Positions 46,653 to 54,618 of a stretch of 64,000 nucleotides of DNA are shown piece by piece. The stretch lies in assembly GCA_013791855.1 (NCBI GenBank), contig VMTA01000023.1:62001-126000 (forward strand), read 5' to 3'. Each line of letters opens with the position of its first letter. Position 1 is the stretch's first letter. A program made the position numbers and the translations under genes. Source of the stretch: Sideroxydans sp. (GTDB taxonomy: Bacteria; Pseudomonadota; Gammaproteobacteria; Burkholderiales; Gallionellaceae). Under the pieces are notes generated by a model that was not told the DNA's origin, did not search any database, and was given only the letters and a program-made list of their open reading frames with translations.

Positions 46653-48170
46653 TCAAATTGCTCGGCACTCTATGCTGCTCGGCGGCGCCGAGTATGAAAC
46701 GCTGCGCAAGGCCAGATTGGCCTGGTTTGTAAGCGCGGCCAGGATTTTCGGCCTAGTTTTTCCTTGCGTGGTCGGATACCAGTAGTCGTGCAACATCCGG
46801 AAGGTATCGTCGGTGACGATACCGGGAAAGATGGCTTGGCCAAGATGCAGATAGCGCAGCGCCGTGGCTTCTTCGTTTTGCAGCAGGAAGCGCGCACAGT
46901 AACGTAGGCAGAGTCTGCCGACTTTCTCCGTAGCTTCTCCCAGCCTGCCGGCAGCCTTGGTCAGACCGTGCGCGCCGGCAATCTCCGCGAGCTGGTGCAG
47001 CAATACATATTGTCCGGTGCATTGCATCAGGTTGGCATCGATGGCGGCACCGTCGCTGCCGCCGTGTACGCGATTCAGCAACAGCGGCTCTTTGATGTAG
47101 ACCACAGGGTGGTCGAGGCAAAGGGTGAAGTCCAGCACGCGGGCGCCGAACCAGCGGGTATTGAAGCCGGCAGCTAGATCTTTTACCTGCGTCCTTTCGC
47201 GGTTGTAGAGTATCTGGGAGATGCTCGGATTTACGGCGGCCATCATATAGACGGCGGCTTGCTCTTCGCCGGGGATGAGGCAGGTCCGGTCATAGAACGG
47301 AGGCTCTTCGGTAACGCACCCCGCCTCATCGATGATGCTGCGGTGAACCATGGCAAATGCGGCATCTGGGTGACGCTCGAGCAGCGTCACGCAGCGTTCG
47401 ACGAAGTCAGGCTGCATCGCATCGTCGCTGCATAGCATAAGCATATATTTGCCCTGATTGTGGATCAGGCAATTGATCAGGTTTCGCGACGCGCCTAGGT
47501 TCTTGCGGTTGCGCGTCATGCTCATCCTGTGCGGATAGTGGCGGGAGAACTCCAGCGCGATCTGCCAGGATTCGTCCGAGGACGCATTGTCTGAAAAACA
47601 TATCTCGATGTTGCCGTAGGTCTGTGCAGCGATGCTGTCGAGACACTGCCGCAGGTAAGCTCCGTAGTTGTAGTTGTGGACATTGATGCTCACCAGCGGG
47701 TTGTCGGTGCGTTTCAATTCCGGCGACGGCTTCCCGTTCCAGTTTCCTAGGGGGCGGTGATCCTTCACCTTGCCAATATAGGCGTGGATCAGCAACGGAT
47801 CCGCCTCAAGTCTGGGAATGACGCTTTGGATATAGGTCGCATCGAACTTCCTGTCTCTGGTCAGCACGACGTAATATTTTCCTCCCGCCATCTGTATCGA
47901 CTTGTCGGAATTTCCGGCCGCGTTCATGGGGAGCTGGTTGCGGTTCAGCGTGATGCGATCCGGATGTCTTGCCATCCATGCATTGGCTATCTCCCATGAG
48001 CCATCAGAGGTGGCGTTATCGCAGATGATGACTTCAAAACCCCCGATCCGGTTTTGGCAGAAGATAGCTTCGAGGCAGTGCGCGAGCGCATCGTGATCAT
48101 AATCGTGGATGACGATGGAAAGGAGCGAGGGTTTTGCAGCTTGGCTATCGGTAGCGATGTGCGCGTTCAT
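46653..48170 (-). CDS. Tandem GT2 glycosyltransferase, first domain degenerate
   Basis: A 505-residue protein with two GT2 (GT-A fold) regions. The second (about 159-300) is complete: SINVHNYNYGAYLRQCLDSI, SDNASSDESW and the metal-binding CSDDAMQ at 247-253. The first (about 15-130) has IVIHDYDHDALAHCLEAIFC and CDNATSDGSW, but TRDRK stands where the acidic DxD-like motif should be, so it is probably not catalytic. A helical C-terminal extension of about 150 residues follows. Gap to the upstream GT2 gene is 9 nt. Confidence 0.82.
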   Translation of the reverse strand: MNAHIATDSQAAKPSLLSIVIHDYDHDALAHCLEAIFCQNRIGGFEVIICDNATSDGSWEIANAWMARHPDRITLNRNQLPMNAAGNSDKSIQMAGGKYYVVLTRDRKFDATYIQSVIPRLEADPLLIHAYIGKVKDHRPLGNWNGKPSPELKRTDNPLVSINVHNYNYGAYLRQCLDSIAAQTYGNIEICFSDNASSDESWQIALEFSRHYPHRMSMTRNRKNLGASRNLINCLIHNQGKYMLMLCSDDAMQPDFVERCVTLLERHPDAAFAMVHRSIIDEAGCVTEEPPFYDRTCLIPGEEQAAVYMMAAVNPSISQILYNRERTQVKDLAAGFNTRWFGARVLDFTLCLDHPVVYIKEPLLLNRVHGGSDGAAIDANLMQCTGQYVLLHQLAEIAGAHGLTKAAGRLGEATEKVGRLCLRYCARFLLQNEEATALRYLHLGQAIFPGIVTDDTFRMLHDYWYPTTQGKTRPKILAALTNQANLALRSVSYSAPPSSIECRAI

Positions 48171-48179
48171 GATTGATAT

Positions 48180-49619
48180 TTAAGGTTGCATTGGGATGGT
48201 ATTGCCGGACGGAAGAGAGGCGTCTTGTCGGAAGCCCGCGGCAGCCAGCTCCTTCCACGAGTAAATCTGAAATGACCGACGCTCTTGGGCGGGCGACAGG
48301 ATCTTGCGTAGACCCTCGTCGTGGTCGCGCTCACTGCTCAATATCACCGCATCAAGCAGTCCGCCCAGATCGAGCAGATACTCGTGGGATACGACGGGGA
48401 TGCCGAAAACATCCTTGCCGATCCGTGCGGGACTGGAGTCCAGGCAATACACAACTTCTATGCCGCATCGCTTAGCGGCCAATACCAGCAGATAGGCCGT
48501 CAGCATGCTGCCCAGTATGGCAATACGTTTCAATCCCCTCGCGCCGGCGAACAGCGAGCTTCCGCTATGGAGCAAGCTGGCCCATTGGCGATAGGCGAGT
48601 TGGCTGCCGCCCGTGGCGGGAGCTCGCATCAAGCGGTCGAGTGCATCGTCGGGGATGCTCAATCCCTTTCCCGTCTCGCCGAGCAGTATCTCGAACGGGA
48701 GCGCGGCATCAACGCTACGGTTGTCCGGCTTCACGGCGTGTTCCCAGTGTGTCTTCAATTTCATCAGCGCGGAATCAAGCGGCGCGCCTGCTGATTTGAA
48801 CAAATGATCCTGCGCCTGATAGCGTGCCGAGAAAGCATGGACGGTCGGTGCCAGCGCGCGTAACCGTTGGTCAGAATCGGGGGCTGCGAGCAGGCTTTCG
48901 GCGTATTTTGCCAGCGCCACGAGAGGGGCGCTCTGATCGACATTGCGCGATTCCTGGGCAGCGTGTTGCCGATAACGTAACAACGGTTCGGCAAGGATGG
49001 CTACCTGCGCATGCATATTCATGTTGAACATGCCGGCGATGTCGCCGCTGGGGGCGTAGGTCGGACTTGCTTCGCAGGCGAAGGAGCTGTTCCGTGATGA
49101 ACTGATGTCGCGGTTGAAAAGCAGGGTAGGGGTGGGGAACCATAGTTTCTCTTCGAAGTAGGTTTGGATGTAATCGCCGATCCCGAAGAAACGGTCGGTC
49201 TTCATTTCGTAGAGTTTTTGCTGCAGGATGTCGCCGCGCTCGTCGATTAGGCTGACATTTGTGGCCAGGCAACCCAGTTCAGGATGCTCTTCCATGATGC
49301 GCATCTGTCGGGCGATCATGGTTGGCTCCATTATGTCGTCGTCATGGGTGGTTAGCAGATATCTTCCCCTGCTTGCACCAAATGCGCGCCGGATACTATC
49401 TGCCGGGGTCCCGCCGGGAGGCAGGCGCATGTATGTCAGACGCGGATCTTTGCAGGACAGGACGATCTCTGGTGTCTCATCAGTGCTGTGGTTGTCGATG
49501 ACCAGCAACTCGAAGTCGCCATAGGTCTGGGCAAGGATGGCTTCCAGTGCGGCGCGTAGATAGCCGCTGCTGCCGCGGTTATAAGTTTGCAGGGAGACGC
49601 TGAGCTGTATCGAACTCAT
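48180..49619 (-). CDS. GT2 glycosyltransferase with C-terminal Rossmann-like module
   Basis: A 479-residue protein. The N-terminal GT2 domain (about 1-250) shows SVSLQTYNRGSSGYLRAALE, VIDNHSTDETPE and the metal-binding THDDDIM. A helical linker follows, and from about residue 365 a Rossmann-like segment starts with RIAILGS and has CLDSSPARIGKDVFGIPVVS, similar to modules in the radical SAM and methyltransferase proteins of the same cluster. Its start lies 29 nt after the upstream gene. Confidence 0.8.
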   Translation of the reverse strand: MSSIQLSVSLQTYNRGSSGYLRAALEAILAQTYGDFELLVIDNHSTDETPEIVLSCKDPRLTYMRLPPGGTPADSIRRAFGASRGRYLLTTHDDDIMEPTMIARQMRIMEEHPELGCLATNVSLIDERGDILQQKLYEMKTDRFFGIGDYIQTYFEEKLWFPTPTLLFNRDISSSRNSSFACEASPTYAPSGDIAGMFNMNMHAQVAILAEPLLRYRQHAAQESRNVDQSAPLVALAKYAESLLAAPDSDQRLRALAPTVHAFSARYQAQDHLFKSAGAPLDSALMKLKTHWEHAVKPDNRSVDAALPFEILLGETGKGLSIPDDALDRLMRAPATGGSQLAYRQWASLLHSGSSLFAGARGLKRIAILGSMLTAYLLVLAAKRCGIEVVYCLDSSPARIGKDVFGIPVVSHEYLLDLGGLLDAVILSSERDHDEGLRKILSPAQERRSFQIYSWKELAAAGFRQDASLPSGNTIPMQP

Positions 49620-49648
49620 GGCATTAATCTGTGCTGGTCATCGCGGGG

Positions 49649-50476
49649 TCAATTCACATTGCGGCATGGCCATTTTCCCCGGTTCGTTCTGAACGGCAGC
49701 CGCCGGATCCATAGCAGGAAGTATAGTAGCCCTCTGGCTTCCGCGTGGAGGCGGCGCTCAGTGTCGTGGAAATCGCGCCTTGCCGCATCACTGCTTATCG
49801 CGGGATGGGCCTGTGCCCCTCTGTAACGATACAAATAGCCGATGCTCCCAAGATAGGCAAAGCGACGGGAGTTCATGATCTTCAATGCGCTCCAACGATC
49901 TTCCAGGCAGTGTTCCTCGATATACCGGCCGAACTTGAGAAATTTCCTCCTGCGTCCGAACAGTCGCGACCAGATCACGCTCCAGTTGAACAACATGTTC
50001 AGCAAGGCGAACAGCCGCAGGGACAACAATCCCGACATGAATGGACCGGCTGCACGCTGTTTAATGGGACGGCCCTCCATATCGATGATGGTGCAGTTAA
50101 CGAACAGGAAATCGACATCGGTATGGGCGAGCAGATAATCCCGCTGCATATCGACGGCATCGCCTGGCAACATGTCATCGGAAGCGAGCAGGGTGATGAA
50201 CTCTCCCGTTGCCGCCTCGATCATGGTATTCAGGCTGGCCGTGATCCCTCTGTTGGACTTTCCGGCGAACAGGCTGGTACGTCGGAACTTGCTTCCGTGA
50301 CGGGCTAGCCAGTCGCTGGCAACCTGCACCGAGCGGTCGGATGATGCGTCATCGGAGATGATCAGTTCGATCTTGCTGCAATCCGAGGCGAGCAGACTGT
50401 CCAGCGTCTCACCGATGAACCGCTCATGGTTATACAGGGGGATCAGGACCGAGGTGACGCCGACGAGCTCTTGCAT
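49649..50476 (-). CDS. GT2 family glycosyltransferase
   Basis: Single-domain GT2 enzyme of 275 residues: SVLIPLYNHERFIGETLDSL at the N-terminus, SDDASSDRSVQVASDWLA, and the metal-binding ASDDMLPGDAV. A hydrophobic, basic stretch near 150-180 suggests membrane association. It follows the epimerase gene by 2 nt and probably adds a sugar to a lipid-linked glycan or protein; donor and acceptor are unknown. Confidence 0.85.
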   Translation of the reverse strand: MQELVGVTSVLIPLYNHERFIGETLDSLLASDCSKIELIISDDASSDRSVQVASDWLARHGSKFRRTSLFAGKSNRGITASLNTMIEAATGEFITLLASDDMLPGDAVDMQRDYLLAHTDVDFLFVNCTIIDMEGRPIKQRAAGPFMSGLLSLRLFALLNMLFNWSVIWSRLFGRRRKFLKFGRYIEEHCLEDRWSALKIMNSRRFAYLGSIGYLYRYRGAQAHPAISSDAARRDFHDTERRLHAEARGLLYFLLWIRRLPFRTNRGKWPCRNVN

Positions 50477-50478
50477 GG

Positions 50479-51552
50479 TCAGCGGGCGGAAGAGGCGGAT
50501 GGGGGGAGGGGGGCGGCGTGTGCGGCCGTCCGGCGGATAGCCGCGGACAGACAGGTCCAGCCATCCAGTCCCAGCTCCTTGCGTGCTTTGTTGATGTCCG
50601 GCACATAACGGTTGCGTATCGGGTTGCCGACGTTCTGGTTCTTCAGTCCCAGTATGTTTACGATCTTGCCGGAGCTCACGATATCCCTGACCAGACGGGC
50701 CAGCTCTCCGATGCTGATCTCTTGATCAGACCCGACGTTGTATATTTGTCCGTTGCGGCCTTGTAGCAGCAAGGTCAACAACCAAGTCACCAGATCGCCA
50801 AGGTAGAGGTAACTGCGGAGCGACGTGCCGTCGCCCTTCACCATGATCTCCTCCTCGTGCAGTGCCTGATGGATGAAGTTGCCGATCGCATAATGAAGAT
50901 CGAGTGGCATGAACGGCCCGGCAAATGAGAAGCAGCGTGCGATGGTGTTGTTCCAGCCATGCTTGTGCGCATAGTAAGTGGAAAGGTACTCGGCAGCGCG
51001 TTTGGCTTGTCCCAGCGAGGTATCAACATCGCTGGTGTCCGGTGCCCCCTGATAGCTTTCAGGGATGTGCGACATGTCTGCCGGCTGGGTGCCATAAGCC
51101 ACACCTGAACTGAGGAACAAAAAACGCTCGACTTCGCATTGCACTGCGAAGTCGAGCACGCGGCGCGTGCCGTCTACCAGCGTATCGAACTTGCGCAGCG
51201 AATCTTCGCCGTTAAAGGTCTCGCTCGCTGAGGTGGTGGCACCGTGGATGAGATAGTCGAAATATCCCTGCGGAAATTCAAAGTCACGCACATCGCCGCT
51301 GTGCAAAGTGAGCATCACATCTGAAGCCAGGTGCGGGGCTTGCCGGGTGAAGGCTTCGGCATCGCGCGTCAGTACGGTGACGTGCAGATCGAGGTCGAGC
51401 TCACGGTTCGCATGGCACAGCGCTTCCAGTAGCCAGCGGCCGAACAATCCGGTGCCGCCGGTGAGGAATAGCGAACGACCGCGCAGCATTTCCCACAATG
51501 CGGGCGAACGTTGCAGGATGTTCGCGAGGTCTTGCGCCAGCACGTCGCTCAT
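50479..51552 (-). CDS. NAD-dependent epimerase/dehydratase-like protein lacking the catalytic Tyr
   Basis: Extended-SDR nucleotide-sugar enzyme of 357 residues. The dinucleotide-binding TGGTGLFGRWLLEAL is at 31-45 and the SSGVAYG strand at 148-154. Where YxxxK is expected the sequence reads LGQAKRAAE (L180...K184): Lys is kept but Tyr is replaced by Leu (codon CTG). The substrate-binding half has IARCFSFAGPFMPLDLH and SYLYLGDLVTWLL. Normal redox catalysis is doubtful unless another residue acts as acid/base. Overlaps the HAD gene by 4 nt. Confidence 0.82.
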   Translation of the reverse strand: MSDVLAQDLANILQRSPALWEMLRGRSLFLTGGTGLFGRWLLEALCHANRELDLDLHVTVLTRDAEAFTRQAPHLASDVMLTLHSGDVRDFEFPQGYFDYLIHGATTSASETFNGEDSLRKFDTLVDGTRRVLDFAVQCEVERFLFLSSGVAYGTQPADMSHIPESYQGAPDTSDVDTSLGQAKRAAEYLSTYYAHKHGWNNTIARCFSFAGPFMPLDLHYAIGNFIHQALHEEEIMVKGDGTSLRSYLYLGDLVTWLLTLLLQGRNGQIYNVGSDQEISIGELARLVRDIVSSGKIVNILGLKNQNVGNPIRNRYVPDINKARKELGLDGWTCLSAAIRRTAAHAAPLPPSASSAR

Positions 51553-52202
51553 GACGGCAGCTCCTCCGCCAGCAGATCAAGCGGCTGCGCAAGCCAATGC
51601 CATTCGGTCGGTAGCGTGTCCGTAGTGAGATCGCCGTAGCCCCAAGCTGCGTAATGGAAACGCAGACCGTTCGCGCTGGCAGCCGCACCATCTTCCGTTT
51701 TGTCGCCGATATAGCGGGCGCTATTCGCTGGCAGCGCCAGTTCTGCGAGCTGCTTTTGCAGCAAAGCCGCTTTGCCGGGCAAGCGTGGCGCCACCATGTC
51801 CAGCGCGTACACCGTGCTGAAATAGTGTTTCCATCCAAGGTGATCGAGGATGGCCTGTGTGGCGGAGAAACGTTTATTCGTGGCGATGTGCAGCACGAGT
51901 CCGTCTGCCGATAATCGTTGCAGCAGTTGCTCGACACCGGCATAAGCGTGCGTGTTGGCCACGCCGTCGCGGTCGTAATGCGCCTTGAAACGCTCGGTCA
52001 GCAACTGAATCAATGCCGGGTCATCGCTGCCGCTGATGCGGGCCAGTGTCTCGGCCAGCGGCGGGCCGATCAGACGGTCATCCAGTGCGACTTGCGGGCT
52101 GAGGCCTGTCTCAGCCAGTGCGGCGGCAAAGGCCTCCAGGATAGCGGGAGCGGAATCGATCAGGGTGCCGTCGAAATCGAAGATCCAGTGCCTGATACGC
52201 AT
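51549..52202 (-). CDS. HAD-superfamily phosphatase
   Basis: Gph/PGP-type phosphatase of 217 residues. Motif I is FDFDGTLIDS (nucleophile D9, acid/base D11), motif II THATNKR-like in LVLHIATNKRFSATQAILDH, and motif IV YIGDKTEDGAAASANGL. A helical cap lies between. In this cluster it may dephosphorylate a sugar phosphate, by analogy with nonulosonate pathways; generic phosphoglycolate phosphatase is the alternative. Confidence 0.87.
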   Translation of the reverse strand: MRIRHWIFDFDGTLIDSAPAILEAFAAALAETGLSPQVALDDRLIGPPLAETLARISGSDDPALIQLLTERFKAHYDRDGVANTHAYAGVEQLLQRLSADGLVLHIATNKRFSATQAILDHLGWKHYFSTVYALDMVAPRLPGKAALLQKQLAELALPANSARYIGDKTEDGAAASANGLRFHYAAWGYGDLTTDTLPTEWHWLAQPLDLLAEELPS

Positions 52203-52205
52203 CGT

Positions 52206-52988
52206 TCAACCCAGCACGGTCAGGCCGCTGTTCCAGTATTCGGCGGCTTGCCCGAAATGCGGGCGACGGTTGAAAGTGAGGTTATAGCCATAGGCTTCGT
52301 AGTAATAGCCTACCAGCGGCTTCTCCGCCTGCACGGCAGCCAGCCAGAGCAGCGGCGGATAGCCGTCTGTGCGCTGCAGCAGACCCGGGGTGCCGACCAG
52401 CGCAGCGCTGGTGTCATAGCCCCCCGCCAGCAGAAACTGTTCCGGCAACGCTTGCACCCGCTCTAGGGCGGCGGGCAGCGAATACTCTGACAAACAAGGG
52501 AAATAACAGCCCACCACCGGCCCCTGCTGCATGGCCTGCAGCAAACGCTCGTGGCGCGAACCGGGGGCGATGCCAAGCTGGCCGGCCATCACATTCTTGT
52601 TGTGGTCGGTAAAGCTGTATTGCGGGAACGCCTGAGCAAAAGCGTGCGCCACTGCCGGGATGTAGCGCTGACTCAATGCCTCGCCGTAGTCTGCATGTTC
52701 GGCCCGGGGTAACAGGAACGGCACGGCCACGCCTTTAGAGATGCCATGCGTCCGCGAATCTGCACGCAACGCATGCATCAGGTTCTCGCAGCGTCGGGCA
52801 AACTCATCTACCAAGATGCCGCTGCCTCCCAGATGTTCAGTCGAGCGCGCGTGGATGGCGGCGTAATCGATCTGTGGCGTGGTGATCCCGAAGTAGCGGC
52901 GGCTCTGTGCAAGCGCAGGCGCGTTGAGGTTCGCAGGCATGCAGCGGCCATGTTCGTCGAAAAGAGGGGGGAGTTCATTGAGGTTCAT
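52206..52988 (-). CDS. Uncharacterised protein of the glycan cluster
   Basis: A 260-residue protein I do not recognise. The start is the ATG at 52988 (MNLNELPPLFDEHGRCMP); the frame is open upstream, but there it shadows the radical SAM gene. It has no signal peptide or membrane helix. Notable features are the DHNKNVMAGQLG segment, VVGCYFPCLSEYSLPAALE and the aromatic-rich C-terminus GYYYEAYGYNLTFNRRPHFG. It lies 5 nt after the radical SAM gene and 3 nt before the HAD gene, so it is very likely co-expressed and part of the pathway. Confidence 0.7.
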   Translation of the reverse strand: MNLNELPPLFDEHGRCMPANLNAPALAQSRRYFGITTPQIDYAAIHARSTEHLGGSGILVDEFARRCENLMHALRADSRTHGISKGVAVPFLLPRAEHADYGEALSQRYIPAVAHAFAQAFPQYSFTDHNKNVMAGQLGIAPGSRHERLLQAMQQGPVVGCYFPCLSEYSLPAALERVQALPEQFLLAGGYDTSAALVGTPGLLQRTDGYPPLLWLAAVQAEKPLVGYYYEAYGYNLTFNRRPHFGQAAEYWNSGLTVLG

Positions 52989-52993
52989 GGCGG

Positions 52994-54109
52994 TCAATCG
53001 GTGAGAGTGTCGGTGTCCGAGAAGCCCTGTCCCCAGGGCACGGGCAAGTGCGTGACGCCACGGGTCTTTTCGGTGTGGAGTTTGATGAACTTCGGGTCTT
53101 CGCCGATGATGCAGTCTGGCCGGTAAGGGCCCAACCATGGATTGCGCATGCCGCGCGCGAGGACTTCTTTCAGCGATGTCTCGCGCAGGTTGCCGAGCGA
53201 AAAATCGATGTAAGGGCAGGGGGTGACTTCAAAAGTGGAGGTCACGGTGATGATGCCCTTGACCGTGATGCATCCTTTGAACGAGCCGTAAGTCGGCGTC
53301 ATGTGGGTGAATACGTTGTAGTCTTTTTCCAGCTCGCGCAGGATGTCTGCATCTTCCTTCTCGATGACGAACTCGGGATGCTCGGTGCAGGAGCCGGTGG
53401 GCTTTGCGTAAGAGACATACAGGCCGACGTTGCGCTCGGTGGCGAACCTGCACATATCGAGGAATTCGGGCGACTTGGCGCGCCCCTTGATCAGCACGGT
53501 GGACAACAGCAGGTTGAGACCGGCATTCAGCGAGGCATCGATGGCGCGCATCACCTTCTTGTAGGAGCCGGGCTTGTTGCGGAAGGCATCGTGGTCCGCT
53601 TCGATCATGCTGTCCAGCGACAACTGCACCTTTTCCACGCCGATGGATTTGAGGTGTCTGGCTTTGGCGTCATCGAGGAACCAGCCGTTGGTGTCGGTGA
53701 TGACATAATGCTTATCCGGATCAATGGCTTCCACCACGGCATCGAAGTCCTTCATCACCAGCGGTTCGCCGCCGGTGATGACGAAGCGGGCCAGTCCCAG
53801 TTCGTCGGCCTGTCGCGACAGTTCGCGGATGTCGTCGAGATCTATCTTGCGTCGTGCGTCCTTGATCTTGAACACCTTCTTCTGGTGACGATCCATGTAG
53901 TATTCGGCGGAACAGTGGGTGCACTGGAAGTTGCACAGGTAGCTCTTCTCCAGCCGAATGATGGGGCTGATTTCGCCGCGTTCTTCCATCTCGGTGATCG
54001 CCGCGAGCTTGTCGGCCACATAGTGTTTGCGCGCGCGCAGACCTTCACGCTTGGCCAGTTCGGCGGGGGTGAGCTTGTTGGGCTGGGTGTCTTGGGCCAT
54101 GGTTGTCAT
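52994..54109 (-). CDS. Radical SAM protein with SPASM-like C-terminus
   Basis: A 371-residue radical SAM enzyme. The 4Fe-4S motif CNFQCTHC is at 59-66, followed by FVITGGEPLVMKDFDAVVEA (GGEPL, SAM-binding) and later KVQLSLDSMIEADHD. The C-terminal third, with CPYIDFSLGNLRETSLKEVL, resembles SPASM/Twitch regions. The substrate is unknown; neighbours suggest a sugar or sugar-linked intermediate. It overlaps the Nudix gene by 4 nt. Confidence 0.82.
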   Translation of the reverse strand: MTTMAQDTQPNKLTPAELAKREGLRARKHYVADKLAAITEMEERGEISPIIRLEKSYLCNFQCTHCSAEYYMDRHQKKVFKIKDARRKIDLDDIRELSRQADELGLARFVITGGEPLVMKDFDAVVEAIDPDKHYVITDTNGWFLDDAKARHLKSIGVEKVQLSLDSMIEADHDAFRNKPGSYKKVMRAIDASLNAGLNLLLSTVLIKGRAKSPEFLDMCRFATERNVGLYVSYAKPTGSCTEHPEFVIEKEDADILRELEKDYNVFTHMTPTYGSFKGCITVKGIITVTSTFEVTPCPYIDFSLGNLRETSLKEVLARGMRNPWLGPYRPDCIIGEDPKFIKLHTEKTRGVTHLPVPWGQGFSDTDTLTD

Positions 54110-54618
54110 GATGCTGTTCCTTCAATGTACTTGCGAAACACCCGTTGCGGGGCGATCAGATCCTGCGGGCAGGTGTCGTGCCAGGCCCATGCGCCGTGGC
54201 GAGGTGTGCCGGATTCGTGGGCGAGATGCGGTGCCAGCGGTCCGATCAGTCTGCATTCGTATAGTAGCGAGATGAAATGTCCGCGCGTGTCACGTCCCTG
54301 ATTCATCATTTCGGTGATGGTCAGCGGTGTTTCGTTGAATTCGACGGTGGTGCCCAGTTCTGTCTCTGCCACTTTATTTATCCGTTGTGCTGCCGTTTCC
54401 TTGAAGCGGATGATGCCGCCGGGTATATGCCAGACGGGGCCATAAAATCTGTCTTCCCGCCATGTCAATAACGTCCGGTTTGCGGAATCCTTTAGCAGCA
54501 GGTCGACATTGACCATGGGCGTGAGGCGGGTAACGAGATCGAACACCGCTTCCGACAAGCCCTGCTTCGGGTCTGCGATGCGCGCTTCAAGTGCTGTGAT
54601 CAGTTCCTTAAGCTCCAT
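54106..54618 (-). CDS. Nudix hydrolase, GDP-mannose mannosyl hydrolase-like
   Basis: A 170-residue Nudix protein from the ATG at 54618 (MELKELITALEARI), which has a GGAG site; a further ATG at 54639 has none. The Nudix box near 67-90 (GGIIRFKETAAQ ... KVAETELG) lacks the canonical RE and second Glu, a pattern known from GDP-mannose mannosyl hydrolases. Such enzymes release the sugar from GDP-sugars by C-O cleavage. It overlaps the methyltransferase gene by 11 nt and the radical SAM gene by 4 nt. Confidence 0.78.
   Translation of the reverse strand: MELKELITALEARIADPKQGLSEAVFDLVTRLTPMVNVDLLLKDSANRTLLTWREDRFYGPVWHIPGGIIRFKETAAQRINKVAETELGTTVEFNETPLTITEMMNQGRDTRGHFISLLYECRLIGPLAPHLAHESGTPRHGAWAWHDTCPQDLIAPQRVFRKYIEGTAS

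Noticed and set aside
53048-54301. Plus-strand 417-codon frame under the radical SAM gene
   Set aside because: Antisense to a protein with CNFQCTHC and GGEPL; no domain or ribosome binding site on this strand.
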